The notes beneath the pieces were generated by a model. That model had not been told where the DNA came from. It saw only the letters and a list, made by a program, of their open reading frames with translations, and did no database searches. The translations under genes and the position numbers were made by a program. Below, piece after piece: positions 49,408 to 58,742 of a stretch of DNA of 64,000 nucleotides. Source of the DNA: Pseudomonas hamedanensis (lineage in GTDB: Bacteria > Pseudomonadota > Gammaproteobacteria > Pseudomonadales > Pseudomonadaceae); the NCBI RefSeq assembly GCF_014268595.2, contig NZ_CP077091.1, positions 642,501-706,500 on the forward strand. The letters run 5' to 3'. Positions within the stretch are counted from its first letter, which is position 1. Every line of letters begins with the position of its first letter.

Positions 49408-50478
49408 ATGAAAACACTGGCCAAACTCCCCGTCACCATCGTCACCGGCTTCCTCGGTTCGGGCAAAACCACCTTGCTGCGGCACATGCTCGACAACGCT
49501 CAGGGCCGTCGTATCGCGGTGATCGTCAATGAGTTCGGCGAGTTGGGCATCGACGGTGAAATCCTCAAGCAATGCACCATCGGCTGCACCGAAGAAGAGG
49601 CCAGCGGCCGCGTCTACGAACTGGCCAACGGCTGCTTGTGCTGCACCGTTCAGGAAGAATTCTTCCCGGTGATGCGCGAACTGGTGGCGCGCCGTGGCGA
49701 CCTCGATCACATCCTCATCGAAACGTCCGGCCTGGCCCTGCCAAAACCCTTGGTGCAAGCGTTCCAGTGGCCGGAAATCCGCAGTGCCTGCACCGTTGAC
49801 GCGGTGATTACCGTGGTCGACAGCCCGGCCGTGGCCGCCGGCACCTTCGCCGCGTTCCCGGATCAGGTCGACGCCCAGCGCAAACTTGACCCGAACCTGG
49901 ACCACGAATCGCCGCTGCACGAATTGTTCGCCGATCAACTGGCCAGCGCCGACCTCGTCATCCTCAACAAAGCCGACCAGACCAGCCCGGCAGACCTTGC
50001 GCGTGTACGTCTGGAAGTCGCCGAAGAGTTGCCGCCTGCGGTAAAAATCGTCGAAGCGAGCAACGGACGTCTGCCACTGGACGTGCTGATCGGCCTCGGC
50101 GCCGGTTCCGAAGAACACATCGACAGCCGCCACAGCCATCACGATCACCACCACGACGGCGATGACGATCACGACGACCACGATCACGACGCCTTCGACT
50201 CGATCTCCATCGAACTGCCGCAAGCTGACGAAAGCTTGCTGCTCGACGCGCTGACCCAATTGGTGGTGCAGCACGGCATCCTGCGCGTGAAGGGCTTTGC
50301 GGCGATCCCGAACAAGCCGATGCGCCTGCTGATTCAAGGCGTCGGGACGCGTTTCGACAAGCACTTCGATCGCCAGTGGGGCGCCGAGGAAGCCCGGGCC
50401 ACGCGTCTGGTGTTGATCGGTCAGCAACTCGACGCCGTGCAACTCGAAGCGCAACTGCGCGCCGCGCTCAGCGTTTAA
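49408..50478 (+). CDS. cobW: CobW metallochaperone GTPase
   Basis: 356 residues of the G3E GTPase family: P-loop [13 protein letters not shown], the metal-binding CxCC motif in NGCLCCTVQEEF, VDSPAV and LNKADQ. A His/Asp-rich metal-buffering loop lies at about 245-265 (HSHHDHHHDGDD). The C-terminal CobW domain follows. It is thought to deliver cobalt for chelation. ATG 49408 follows AAAGGG. First gene of the rightward B12-regulated operon, 3 bp from cobN. Confidence 0.95.
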   Translation: MKTLAKLPVTIVTGFLGSGKTTLLRHMLDNAQGRRIAVIVNEFGELGIDGEILKQCTIGCTEEEASGRVYELANGCLCCTVQEEFFPVMRELVARRGDLDHILIETSGLALPKPLVQAFQWPEIRSACTVDAVITVVDSPAVAAGTFAAFPDQVDAQRKLDPNLDHESPLHELFADQLASADLVILNKADQTSPADLARVRLEVAEELPPAVKIVEASNGRLPLDVLIGLGAGSEEHIDSRHSHHDHHHDGDDDHDDHDHDAFDSISIELPQADESLLLDALTQLVVQHGILRVKGFAAIPNKPMRLLIQGVGTRFDKHFDRQWGAEEARATRLVLIGQQLDAVQLEAQLRAALSV

Positions 50479-50481
50479 TCC

Positions 50482-53400
50482 ATGCACCTGCTCAGGACCC
50501 AGCCCGGCGGTTTCGTTTCGGAAGACAACATCGCCGACCTTGGACAAACCCCCGCCGACCTGGTGATCCTGTGCAGCGGCGATTCGAGCCTGGCCCTGCT
50601 CGCCGAAGCGGCCCGGCAACTGCCCGATGACTACCCGAGCCTGCGCCTGGCCAACCCGATGCAGGTGCAGAACCATGCGTCGGTCGACCTGTACGTCGAC
50701 GAAGTGCTGCGCCACGCCAAGGTGATTGTGATTTCGCTGCACGGTGGCATCGCCTATTGGCGCTATGGTGTCGAGCGTCTGGTTGAACTGTCCGAGCGGG
50801 GCGTGCAGGTGATCCTGGTGCCGGGCGACGACCGGCCCGACCCTGAGTTCAGCGACCTGAGTACCGTCGACGCAGTGGATCGTGATCGCCTCTGGCAGTT
50901 CTTGCGTCAGGGCGGCATGGGTAATGCGCTGGATTTCTTCCGTTGTCTGGCCAGCCGTTGGCTCGCCCGCGATTACCCTTGGGCTGAACCGCAAGCGTTG
51001 CCGCGCACGGCGATTTACCACCCCGACAAAACGTCCGCCGCGCTGAGCGACTGGCAAGCCGAATGGCTGCCTGAAAAACCGGTCGCGGCGGTGCTGTTCT
51101 ACCGCTCGCACCTGCAAGCGGCCAACACGGCGTTTATCGATGTTTTCTGCCAGCGCTTGCAGGCCGCCGGGCTCAATCCGCTGCCGATCGCCGTCGCCAG
51201 TCTGAAAGAGCCGGGCTGCCTGGCAGTGGTCGAAGACTGGCTGGACGACGTCGAGGCGCGGCTGATCCTCAACACCACCGGTTTCGCCCAGTCCAGCCCG
51301 GAGGCGCCGCACCTGCGGCCGTTTCGCCGCAACATCCCGGTGATTCAGGCGATCTGCGCGCAGGACAACGAGCCGGGCTGGCGCGACAGCGAGCAGGGCC
51401 TGGGGCCGCGCGATCTGGCCATGCACATTGCCTTGCCGGAACTGGACGGGCGCATCATCAGCCGGCCGATCAGCTTCAAGGACCTGGCCTGGCGCAGCGA
51501 GCGCAGTCAGTCGGATGTGGTCTGCTATCGCGCGCAGCCGGAGCGCATGGATTTTGTTGCCGAACTGGCGCGGCGCTGGATCGATCTGGCACAAGTGCCG
51601 AACGGCGAAAAACGCGTCGCGCTGATCCTCGCCAATTACCCGACTCGCGACGGCCGCATCGGCAACGGCGTCGGCCTCGATACGCCGGCGGCGGCGCTGA
51701 ATATACTGCGTGCGTTGCGGGACGAGGGCTACCCGATCACCGCTGAATTGCCCGATAGCGGCACCGCGTTGATTCAGCAGTTGCTCGGTGGTGTCAGCAA
51801 CGACCTCGACAGCCTCGACCTGCGTCCGTGCCAGCAAAGCCTGGCGATGGACGCGTACCAGACGATGTTCAACGCACTGCCACCGGCCAATCGCGCTGCG
51901 GTGGTCGAGCGCTGGGGCGCGCCGCAAGACGATCCGATGTGTCGTGACGGACGCATGATGATTGCCGGTTTGCGCTTGGGCCTGACCTTTGTCGGCATTC
52001 AACCGGCGCGCGGTTATCAGGTCGATCCGAGCGCCGTGTATCACGACCCGGATCTGGTGCCGCCCCACGGTTATCTGGCGTTCTATTTCTGGTTACGCAG
52101 CGCCTATAACGCGCATGCGCTGATCCATGTCGGCAAGCATGGCAACCTCGAATGGCTGCCGGGCAAAGGCGTCGGCCTCTCGGAACAGTGCTGGCCGGAT
52201 GCGCTGCTGGGGCCGTTGCCCAACATCTATCCGTTTATCGTCAATGACCCGGGCGAGGGCGCCCAGGCCAAGCGGCGTACGCAGGCGGTGATCATCGACC
52301 ACCTGATGCCGCCGCTGACTCGCGCCGAAACCTATGGGCCGTTGCGCAATCTGGAATTGCTCGCCGACGAATATTATGAAGCGCAGTTGCTTGATCCGCG
52401 CCGCGCCCGAGAGCTGCAACGCGACATTCTGCAACTGGTGCGTGACACGCAAATCGACCGTGAGCTGCAACTGGATGCAGCACTGGACAGCGACGCTGAC
52501 GCGGCGATCTGGTTGCCCCGTCTGGACACCTATTTGTGCGACTTGAAGGAATCGCAGATCCGCGATGGTCTGCACATTTTCGGCGAATCGCCGAGCGGAC
52601 GGTTGCGCATCGACACCTTGCTCGCGCTGCTGCGCATACCACGTGGCGACGGCAAGGGCGCGCAGTCGAGTTTGTTGCGGGCACTGGCCAAGGCGTTTGC
52701 ACTGGGTTTTGATCCGCTCGACTGCGCATTGGCCGATCCGTGGACCGGTCCGCGCCCCATTGAGTTGCAAACCCTCAGCGATGAAGTCTGGCGTAGCGCC
52801 GGCGACACTCGCGAACGGCTTGAATTGTTCGCCACCCAGCTTATCGCCCAGGCACTGCACGACCCGTGTGGGAGCGGGCTTGCTCGCGAAAGCGGTGTAT
52901 CAGTTGACTCAATATTGGCTGACACTCCGCTATCGCGAGCAGGCTCACTCCTACAGGGACCGGGTTGGGCTGAGGTTAATGCAATCCTCGACCACCTGCG
53001 TGACATCGTCGCCCCACGCCTGGACGCTTGCGGCCCCGCCGAAATGCGCGGTCTGCTTGACGCCCTGAGCGGTCGTTTCGTCCCGGCCGGCCCCAGCGGC
53101 GCCCCCAGTCGCGGTCGTCTCGACGTGCTGCCCACCGGGCGCAATTTTTATTCGGTCGACGTGCGCAACCTGCCGACCACCACCGCGTGGCGCATCGGTT
53201 TTCAGTCCGCCACGCTGATTCTTGAGCGGCACTTGCAGGACCACGGCGACCACTTGCGCCAGATCGGGCTGTCAGTCTGGGGCACCGCCACCATGCGTAC
53301 CGGCGGCGATGACATCGCCCAGGCCATGGCGTTGATGGGCGTGCGTCCGGTCTGGGCCACGGGCAGTCAGCGCGTGGATGATTTCGAGATTCTGCCGCTG

Positions 53401-54330
53401 AGCCTGCTCGATCGCCCACGGGTTGACGTCACGCTGCGCGTCTCCGGGTTTTTCCGCGATGCGTTTGCCAATTTGATCCGCCTGTTCGACGCCGCTGTGC
53501 AAGCGGTTGCCGCACTCGATGAGCCGGACGACTTGAACCCGCTGGCCGCCAGGGTGCGCGCTGAACGTGAAGCCTTATTGCAATCGGGCGTCGACGAGGA
53601 CACCGCACGGCGTCAGGCCGGCTGGCGAATTTTCGGCGCCAAACCCGGTGCCTACGGCGCGGGCGTGCAGGGCGCCATCGACGGCCGTTTGTGGCAGACC
53701 CGCGAGGACCTTGCCGAGGTCTATCTGAACTGGGGCGCTTACGCCTACGGCGGCTCCGACGAAGGCACCGCCGCCCGCGAGCAGTTCAGCCAGCGCCTGA
53801 GCCAGGTACAAGCGGTGCTGCACAATCAGGACAATCGCGAGCACGACCTGCTCGATTCCAACGACTATTACCAGTTTCAGGGTGGCATGCTCGCGGCGGT
53901 GGAAACCCTGCGCGGTGAGGCGGCGAGCAGTTATCACGGCGATCACAGTCAGCCGGATCTGCCAAAAATCCGCACCTTGAAGGAGGAACTGAACCGGGTG
54001 ATTCGCTCGCGGGCGGCGAACCCGAAATGGATCGACGGGGTCAAGCGTCACGGCTATAAAGGCGCGTTCGAACTGGCCGCGACTGTCGACAACCTGTTTG
54101 CATTTGATGCGACCACGCAACTGATCGACGATCATCAGTACGCGTTGCTGGCGGATGCGTATTTGCTCGACCCGGCCACCCGGGATTTTGTTCGTGAACA
54201 CAATCCGCATGCGCTGCGGGATATGACTGAGCGCATGCTCGAAGCACAGCAACGCGGGATGTGGCAGGCGCCGGGGGCTTACAAAGAAGCGCTGGAAAAC
54301 CTCCTGCTGGACATAGAAGAAGACACCTGA
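50482..54330 (+). CDS. cobN: Cobaltochelatase large subunit CobN
   Basis: 1282 residues, the ATP-dependent chelatase subunit that inserts Co2+ into hydrogenobyrinate a,c-diamide. Conserved stretches include ILANYPTRDGRIGNGVGLDTP, GKHGNLEWLPGKGVGLS, LMGVRPVWATGSQRVDDFEI and WGAYAYGGSDEG. About residues 793-825 (DPCGSGLARESG to LSRAGSLLQG) are the in-frame translation of a REPIN, an insertion absent from normal CobN proteins, yet the frame stays open. The AAA+ partners are ChlI and ChlD downstream rather than CobS/CobT. Confidence 0.95.
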   Translation: MHLLRTQPGGFVSEDNIADLGQTPADLVILCSGDSSLALLAEAARQLPDDYPSLRLANPMQVQNHASVDLYVDEVLRHAKVIVISLHGGIAYWRYGVERLVELSERGVQVILVPGDDRPDPEFSDLSTVDAVDRDRLWQFLRQGGMGNALDFFRCLASRWLARDYPWAEPQALPRTAIYHPDKTSAALSDWQAEWLPEKPVAAVLFYRSHLQAANTAFIDVFCQRLQAAGLNPLPIAVASLKEPGCLAVVEDWLDDVEARLILNTTGFAQSSPEAPHLRPFRRNIPVIQAICAQDNEPGWRDSEQGLGPRDLAMHIALPELDGRIISRPISFKDLAWRSERSQSDVVCYRAQPERMDFVAELARRWIDLAQVPNGEKRVALILANYPTRDGRIGNGVGLDTPAAALNILRALRDEGYPITAELPDSGTALIQQLLGGVSNDLDSLDLRPCQQSLAMDAYQTMFNALPPANRAAVVERWGAPQDDPMCRDGRMMIAGLRLGLTFVGIQPARGYQVDPSAVYHDPDLVPPHGYLAFYFWLRSAYNAHALIHVGKHGNLEWLPGKGVGLSEQCWPDALLGPLPNIYPFIVNDPGEGAQAKRRTQAVIIDHLMPPLTRAETYGPLRNLELLADEYYEAQLLDPRRARELQRDILQLVRDTQIDRELQLDAALDSDADAAIWLPRLDTYLCDLKESQIRDGLHIFGESPSGRLRIDTLLALLRIPRGDGKGAQSSLLRALAKAFALGFDPLDCALADPWTGPRPIELQTLSDEVWRSAGDTRERLELFATQLIAQALHDPCGSGLARESGVSVDSILADTPLSRAGSLLQGPGWAEVNAILDHLRDIVAPRLDACGPAEMRGLLDALSGRFVPAGPSGAPSRGRLDVLPTGRNFYSVDVRNLPTTTAWRIGFQSATLILERHLQDHGDHLRQIGLSVWGTATMRTGGDDIAQAMALMGVRPVWATGSQRVDDFEILPLSLLDRPRVDVTLRVSGFFRDAFANLIRLFDAAVQAVAALDEPDDLNPLAARVRAEREALLQSGVDEDTARRQAGWRIFGAKPGAYGAGVQGAIDGRLWQTREDLAEVYLNWGAYAYGGSDEGTAAREQFSQRLSQVQAVLHNQDNREHDLLDSNDYYQFQGGMLAAVETLRGEAASSYHGDHSQPDLPKIRTLKEELNRVIRSRAANPKWIDGVKRHGYKGAFELAATVDNLFAFDATTQLIDDHQYALLADAYLLDPATRDFVREHNPHALRDMTERMLEAQQRGMWQAPGAYKEALENLLLDIEEDT
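52866..52957. repeat. REPIN inside the cobN coding sequence
   Basis: REP copies GTGTGGGAGCGGGCTTGCTC and CGCGAGCAGGCTCACTCCTA (inverted) enclose about 40 bp, entirely inside cobN and read through in frame. Elsewhere in the window the same family is extragenic. Confidence 0.9.
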
Positions 54331-54344
54331 CCCACTGCGATCCC

Positions 54345-54436
54345 CTGTAGGAGTGAGCCTGCTCGCGATAGCGTCACATCAGCTTACAACGAGTTAACTG
54401 ACACACCGCCATCGCGAGCAGGCTCGCTCCTACAGT
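54345..54436. repeat. REPIN between cobN and chlI
   Basis: CTGTAGGAGTGAGCCTGCTC and its inverted partner GCGAGCAGGCTCGCTCCTAC are about 50 bp apart, inside the 135-bp cobN-chlI gap. Confidence 0.88.
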
Positions 54437-54465
54437 TGAAGCAATTCACCGACCATGACCGAGTA

Positions 54466-55479
54466 ATGACAATGACCGACACCCCGCATTTCCCCCTGTC
54501 CGCCGTGGTCGGTGCCGATGAGCTGAAACTCGCCCTGTGCCTGACCGCCATCGATCCAAAAATCGGCGGCGTGTTGATCGAGGGACCGCGTGGCATGGCC
54601 AAGTCGACGCTGGCCCGGGGCTTGGCCGATCTGCTGGCCAGCGGGCAGTTCGTCACCTTGCCGCTGGGCGCAACCGAAGAGCGCCTGGTCGGCACCCTCG
54701 ACCTCGACGCCGCTTTGAGCGAGGGCCGAGCGCAGTTTTCCCCCGGCGTGCTGGCGAAGGCCGACGGGGGCGTGTTGTACGTTGATGAGGTCAACCTGCT
54801 GCCCGATCACCTGGTCGACCTGCTGCTCGACGTCGCCGCCAGCGGCACCAACCTGATCGAGCGTGACGGCATCTCCCATCGGCATTCGGCGAAGTTCATG
54901 CTGATCGGCACGATGAACCCGGAAGAGGGTGAATTGCGCCCGCAACTGCTGGACCGTTTCGGCTTGAACGTTGCGCTCAGTGGCCACACGGCGCCCACCG
55001 AGCGTGGCCAGATCATCCGCCGCCGGCTGGATTTCGATCACGATCCGCAAGCGTTCTGCGCGCAGTGGGAAAGCCAGCAACAAGCCTTGCGCACGCGCTG
55101 CGAAACCGCTCGCAAGCGGTTGACAGAAATACCTCTGGACGATGCGGCATTGGCGCTGATTACCGAGCGCTGTTTCGCCGCTGGCGTCGATGGCTTGCGC
55201 GCCGATCTGGTGTGGTTGCGCGCTGCTCGCGCGCACGCAGCATGGCGCGGGGCTGACGGCATAGGCGCGGACGATATCGACGCCGTCGCCGAGTTCGCCC
55301 TGCGCCATCGGCGTCGCGAGCAAGCGGCGTCGAGTCCTCAGCCACCGGCACCGTCACCGGCCGAAACGCCCGCCGCGCCGAGCGAAGGGCAGGGGCTATG
55401 GGGCGACATGCCGGCGCCCGCGCTGGCCACCGGAGCGCGCCGCGAAGTGCCGAGCTGGCCACCGGCAAAAAAGCCCTAG
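54466..55479 (+). CDS. chlI: Magnesium/cobalt chelatase AAA+ subunit (ChlI-type)
   Basis: 337 residues: AAA+ domain with Walker A region GPRGMAKSTLAR, GATEERLVGTLDLDAAL, Walker B VLYVDEVNLLPDHLVDLLL, sensor GTMNPEEGELRPQLLDRFGL, then the helical lid. With ChlD it powers CobN. The last ~50 residues are a Pro/Ala-rich tail that overlaps the next gene by 82 bp. ATG 54466 is chosen; ATG 54472 is equally possible and no strong Shine-Dalgarno is seen, perhaps because the REPIN lies just upstream. Confidence 0.9.
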   Translation: MTMTDTPHFPLSAVVGADELKLALCLTAIDPKIGGVLIEGPRGMAKSTLARGLADLLASGQFVTLPLGATEERLVGTLDLDAALSEGRAQFSPGVLAKADGGVLYVDEVNLLPDHLVDLLLDVAASGTNLIERDGISHRHSAKFMLIGTMNPEEGELRPQLLDRFGLNVALSGHTAPTERGQIIRRRLDFDHDPQAFCAQWESQQQALRTRCETARKRLTEIPLDDAALALITERCFAAGVDGLRADLVWLRAARAHAAWRGADGIGADDIDAVAEFALRHRRREQAASSPQPPAPSPAETPAAPSEGQGLWGDMPAPALATGARREVPSWPPAKKP

Positions 55480-56144
55480 GCATTCGCCCCCGATCCGACG
55501 CGGGGGCGGATGCCAGACCCCGCGCCGGTCGGCTGAGCAACGGCCGCCAGGGTAAACGTCACGCTGCTGTGAGCGGCCGGGTCAACTGGCCGGGCACACT
55601 GCTCAACGGGCGACCGCAGACGCGCGACGATCTGCTGCTGCACATGCGGACCCGTTCGGCGCAGGAGCTGTGGCTGGTGATTGTCGACGCCTCGGCTTCG
55701 ACCCGTCGCCATCAGGCCTTGAGCGACGCCAAAGGCGTGCTCACGCAATTGTTCGACGATGCCTATCGGCAGCGGGCGCGGCTGGCCTTGTTGACGGCCA
55801 GTGGTGCGACACCGAAATGGCAAGTGCAAGGCCTGAAAGCCTCCAGTGGCCTGCGCGTCTGGCTCGACGGCCTGGGCGCCGGCGGCGGCACGCCGTTGCT
55901 CGCGGCGTTGGGGCAGGCGCAGCAATGGCTGGCGATGCGGCGCAAGCGCTTTCCCGCCGAACTGCAGCGTTGCCTGATCGTGACCGATGGCCGCTTGAAA
56001 GCGCTGTCGGGATTGCCTGTACTGGCGTGCCCGGGATTGCTGATCGACATCGAACGTGGGCCGATTCGCCTGGGCCGGGCGCAGGATCTCGCGACCGCGC
56101 TGCAAGCGCAATATCAGCATATCGATCAGCTGGGTTTACGCTGA
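55398..56144 (+). CDS. chlD: VWA-domain chelatase subunit (ChlD C-terminal type)
   Basis: 248 residues: an Arg/Gly-rich N-terminal linker followed by a von Willebrand A domain with the MIDAS motif in VIVDASASTR, GGGTPLLAALG and IVTDGR. It corresponds to the C-terminal half of BchD/ChlD; the AAA-like half is missing, as usual for the Pseudomonas cobalt chelatase set. The start within chlI (82-bp overlap in another frame) is uncertain; a start further in would still leave the VWA domain whole. Confidence 0.83.
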   Translation: MGRHAGARAGHRSAPRSAELATGKKALGIRPRSDAGADARPRAGRLSNGRQGKRHAAVSGRVNWPGTLLNGRPQTRDDLLLHMRTRSAQELWLVIVDASASTRRHQALSDAKGVLTQLFDDAYRQRARLALLTASGATPKWQVQGLKASSGLRVWLDGLGAGGGTPLLAALGQAQQWLAMRRKRFPAELQRCLIVTDGRLKALSGLPVLACPGLLIDIERGPIRLGRAQDLATALQAQYQHIDQLGLR

Positions 56145-56479
56145 TAACCCGCGCCGCTTAAACCCCGTGGGAGCGAGCCTGCTCACTGAACATTCTCGAC
56201 TTCCACTGCTTATACAGATTTTGAAATGATTTGCCGCTGGGGAAACTGTGCCTTGAGCTTGTACGCTCCAAGGCCATTTTTCATTCAGGATTTGCATGAA
56301 CACCCTCTCGGAGCCTCCCAGTCAGCACTCTCCAGCGCGCCTTCGCGCGGTCTTGATCCATTCGCAGCACCCCGTTTTCCGACTCCCGACTATGGTTGAT
56401 AACGCGGCTCTTGAGCCTTCGCGTTGCGCTTTGCCGTGTCTGGCATTCTGAATTCACTGAAGAGAGATCGAGACGTTTT
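56145..56479. other. Intergenic region before the TerC/CBS gene
   Basis: About 335 bp. It holds a single REP-like half (GTGGGAGCGAGCCTGCTCAC at 56169-56188) and a 51-codon frame at 56296-56451 with CAGGA upstream but poor codon use, which I do not accept as a gene. No riboswitch core is recognisable. Confidence 0.4.
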
Positions 56480-58039
56480 ATGGAATGGTTAGCGGATCCC
56501 ACGGCCTGGCTGGGCTTGTTGACTCTGATCGTGCTGGAACTGGTGCTGGGTATCGACAACCTGGTGTTTATCGCGATTCTGGCAGACAAACTGCCGCCGC
56601 ATCAGCGTGACCGCGCGCGCATTATCGGCCTGTCACTGGCGCTGATCATGCGCCTGGGCCTGCTGGCGAGCATTTCCTGGCTGGTCACGCTCACGCAGCC
56701 GTTGTTCGAGGTGTTCGACAAGAGCTTCTCCGGCCGCGACCTGATCATGCTGTTCGGCGGTGTGTTTCTGTTGTTCAAGGCCACCATGGAATTGCACGAA
56801 CGCCTTGAAGGTCATGTCGGCGAGCGTTCGAGCAACACCGCTTATGCGCTGTTCTGGCCGATCGTGGCGCAGATCGTGGTGCTCGACGCCGTGTTCTCGC
56901 TCGACGCGGTGATCACCGCGGTGGGCATGGTCGACGAGCTGGCGGTGATGATGATCGCAGTGATCGTCTCCATTGGCCTGATGATCGTGGCCAGCAAGCC
57001 GCTGACCCGTTTCGTCAATGCGCACCCGACGGTGATCATGCTGTGCCTGGGCTTTTTGATGATGATCGGTTTTGCCCTGACGGCCGAAGGCCTGGGCTTC
57101 CACATCCCGAAAGGCTATCTGTACGCGGCCATCGGATTTTCGATTCTGATCGAAGTGTTCAACCAGATCGCCCGGGCGCGCCGCAAGCGTTCGATGCAGG
57201 GCATGCGTCCGCTGCGTGAGCGTACCGCCCACGCGGTGATGCGCTTGCTCGGTGGCCGCAAGCTGGCGGTGGAGGAGGTCGGCGAGGAAATCTCCGACCT
57301 GCTCGACAACGGTGAGGCGCCGGTGGCCGAGCTGTTCGACCGCCGCGAACGGGTGATGATCAGCGGCGTGTTGCAACTGGCCGAACGGCCGATTCGCAAC
57401 CTGATGACCGTGCGCGCCGACGTCGATGCGATTGATCTGGCTGCTGATGCCGAGGCGATTCGCACGAAACTGATGCATTCGTCCTACTCGCGGCTGCCGT
57501 TGATTCGTGACGGCGCCGTGGACGAGCCGTTGGGTTTTGTGCACAAGAAGGAACTGCTCAAGGAATACCTGGCCGGTAACGAGCCGAACCTTGAGCACTT
57601 GGCGCGCAAGACCATCAACCTGCTTGACAGCTACTCGATTCTCAACGCTCTGGAGCAGATGCGCGCGGCCTCGACGCACATCGCTTTCGTGGTCAACGAG
57701 TTCGGTGATTTTGTCGGCGTGCTGACCATGACCGATATCCTCGAATCGATTGCCGGCGAATTACCCGATGCCAGCGAAATCGAAGGCCCGGACGTGGTCG
57801 AAGAGCGCGGCGGGTTCCTCGTCAGCGGCGCGCTGCCCTTGGCCCGCGTGCGCCAACGCACCGGCTTCGGCGCCGAGCCGACCGAGGACTATCAAACCAT
57901 GGCCGGGTTGGTGATGAGTCTGCTGGATCGTTTGCCCATGACCGGCGACAGACTCGAGTACGAAGGCTGGCAACTGACCGTCAAAGCGGTTGAAGAACGG
58001 CGGGTGACGCGAGTATTGCTGGAGCGTGACGCTGCTTGA
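56480..58039 (+). CDS. TerC/CBS/CorC_HlyC multi-domain membrane protein (YegH/YoaE-like)
   Basis: 519 residues. Residues ~1-240 form a TerC-family membrane domain ([21 protein letters not shown], acidic residues in helices; [22 protein letters not shown]). Two CBS domains follow (about 305-425: [38 protein letters not shown]), then a CorC_HlyC transporter-associated domain (about 440-515). Such proteins are linked to divalent metal export or metalation of secreted proteins. ATG 56480 places the first helix correctly. Confidence 0.9.
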   Translation: MEWLADPTAWLGLLTLIVLELVLGIDNLVFIAILADKLPPHQRDRARIIGLSLALIMRLGLLASISWLVTLTQPLFEVFDKSFSGRDLIMLFGGVFLLFKATMELHERLEGHVGERSSNTAYALFWPIVAQIVVLDAVFSLDAVITAVGMVDELAVMMIAVIVSIGLMIVASKPLTRFVNAHPTVIMLCLGFLMMIGFALTAEGLGFHIPKGYLYAAIGFSILIEVFNQIARARRKRSMQGMRPLRERTAHAVMRLLGGRKLAVEEVGEEISDLLDNGEAPVAELFDRRERVMISGVLQLAERPIRNLMTVRADVDAIDLAADAEAIRTKLMHSSYSRLPLIRDGAVDEPLGFVHKKELLKEYLAGNEPNLEHLARKTINLLDSYSILNALEQMRAASTHIAFVVNEFGDFVGVLTMTDILESIAGELPDASEIEGPDVVEERGGFLVSGALPLARVRQRTGFGAEPTEDYQTMAGLVMSLLDRLPMTGDRLEYEGWQLTVKAVEERRVTRVLLERDAA

Positions 58040-58064
58040 GGACTGAGTGGGTTTGTCCCATGAC

Positions 58065-58720
58065 CCAGCGCTTCGCGAGCAGGCTCGCTCCCACAATGGG
58101 TTTTGTGGGTTGCCTTGAGTCCTGGTCATGCCGCGAAACCCTGTGGGAGTGGGCTTGCTCACGAAGGCGGCGGGTCAGGCTGTTCATTTATATCTGACAG
58201 AACGCTTTCGCGAGCAGGCTCGCTCCTACATTGGGTTTTGTGGGTTGTCGCGAATCTGAGTGCCACCCGGAATCCTGTGGGAGTGAGCCTGCTCACGAAG
58301 GCGTCAGGTCAGGTAGTTCATCGGTGACTGACCCTCCGCTTTCGCGAGCAGGCTCGCTCCTACATTGGTTTTGTGGGCTGTCGCGAATCTGAGTGCCACC
58401 CGGAATCCTGTGGGAGTGAGCTTGCTCACGAAGGCGTCAGATCAGGCAGTTCATCGGTGACTGACACTCCGCTTTCGCGAGCAAGCTCGCTCCCACAATG
58501 GGTTTTGTGGGCTGTCGCGAATCTGAGTGCCACCCGGAATCCTGTGGGAGTGAGCTTGCTCACGAAGGCGTCAGGTCAGGCAGTTCATTTGTATCTTACA
58601 GAACGCTTTCGCGAGCAGGCTCACTCCTACATTGGGTTTTGTGGGTTGTCGCGAATCTGAGTGCCACCCGGAATCCTGTGGGAGTGAGCTTGCTCACGAA
58701 GGCGTCAGGTCAGGCGGTGA
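58065..58720. repeat. Tandem array of REPINs, unit about 134 bp
   Basis: The segment TCGCGAATCTGAGTGCCACC recurs at 58248, 58381, 58515 and 58649 (spacing 133, 134, 134). Each unit contains an inverted REP pair (GTGGGAGTGAGC...GCTCACGAAGGCG and CTTTCGCGAGCAGGCTCGCTCC) and a near-identical spacer. A more diverged unit begins near 58070. It fills the gap between convergent genes and encodes nothing. Confidence 0.92.
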
Positions 58721-58742
58721 ATCCGTTCGAACACTGCGTTTG

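Noticed and set aside
48979..52068. Minus-strand open frame of more than 1000 codons opposite cobW-cobN
   Set aside because: It is the antisense shadow of strongly conserved cobW and cobN and spans their junction and the riboswitch. The translation is low-complexity Arg/Gln/Val-rich with no domain.
56296..56451. 51-codon frame upstream of the TerC/CBS gene
   Set aside because: A weak CAGGA motif precedes it but codon use is poor and the product (Ser/Pro/Arg-rich) resembles nothing. Kept only as a note.
56145..56479. Possible manganese (yybP-ykoY) riboswitch before the TerC-domain gene
   Set aside because: TerC-family genes can carry one, but I could not find its conserved core.
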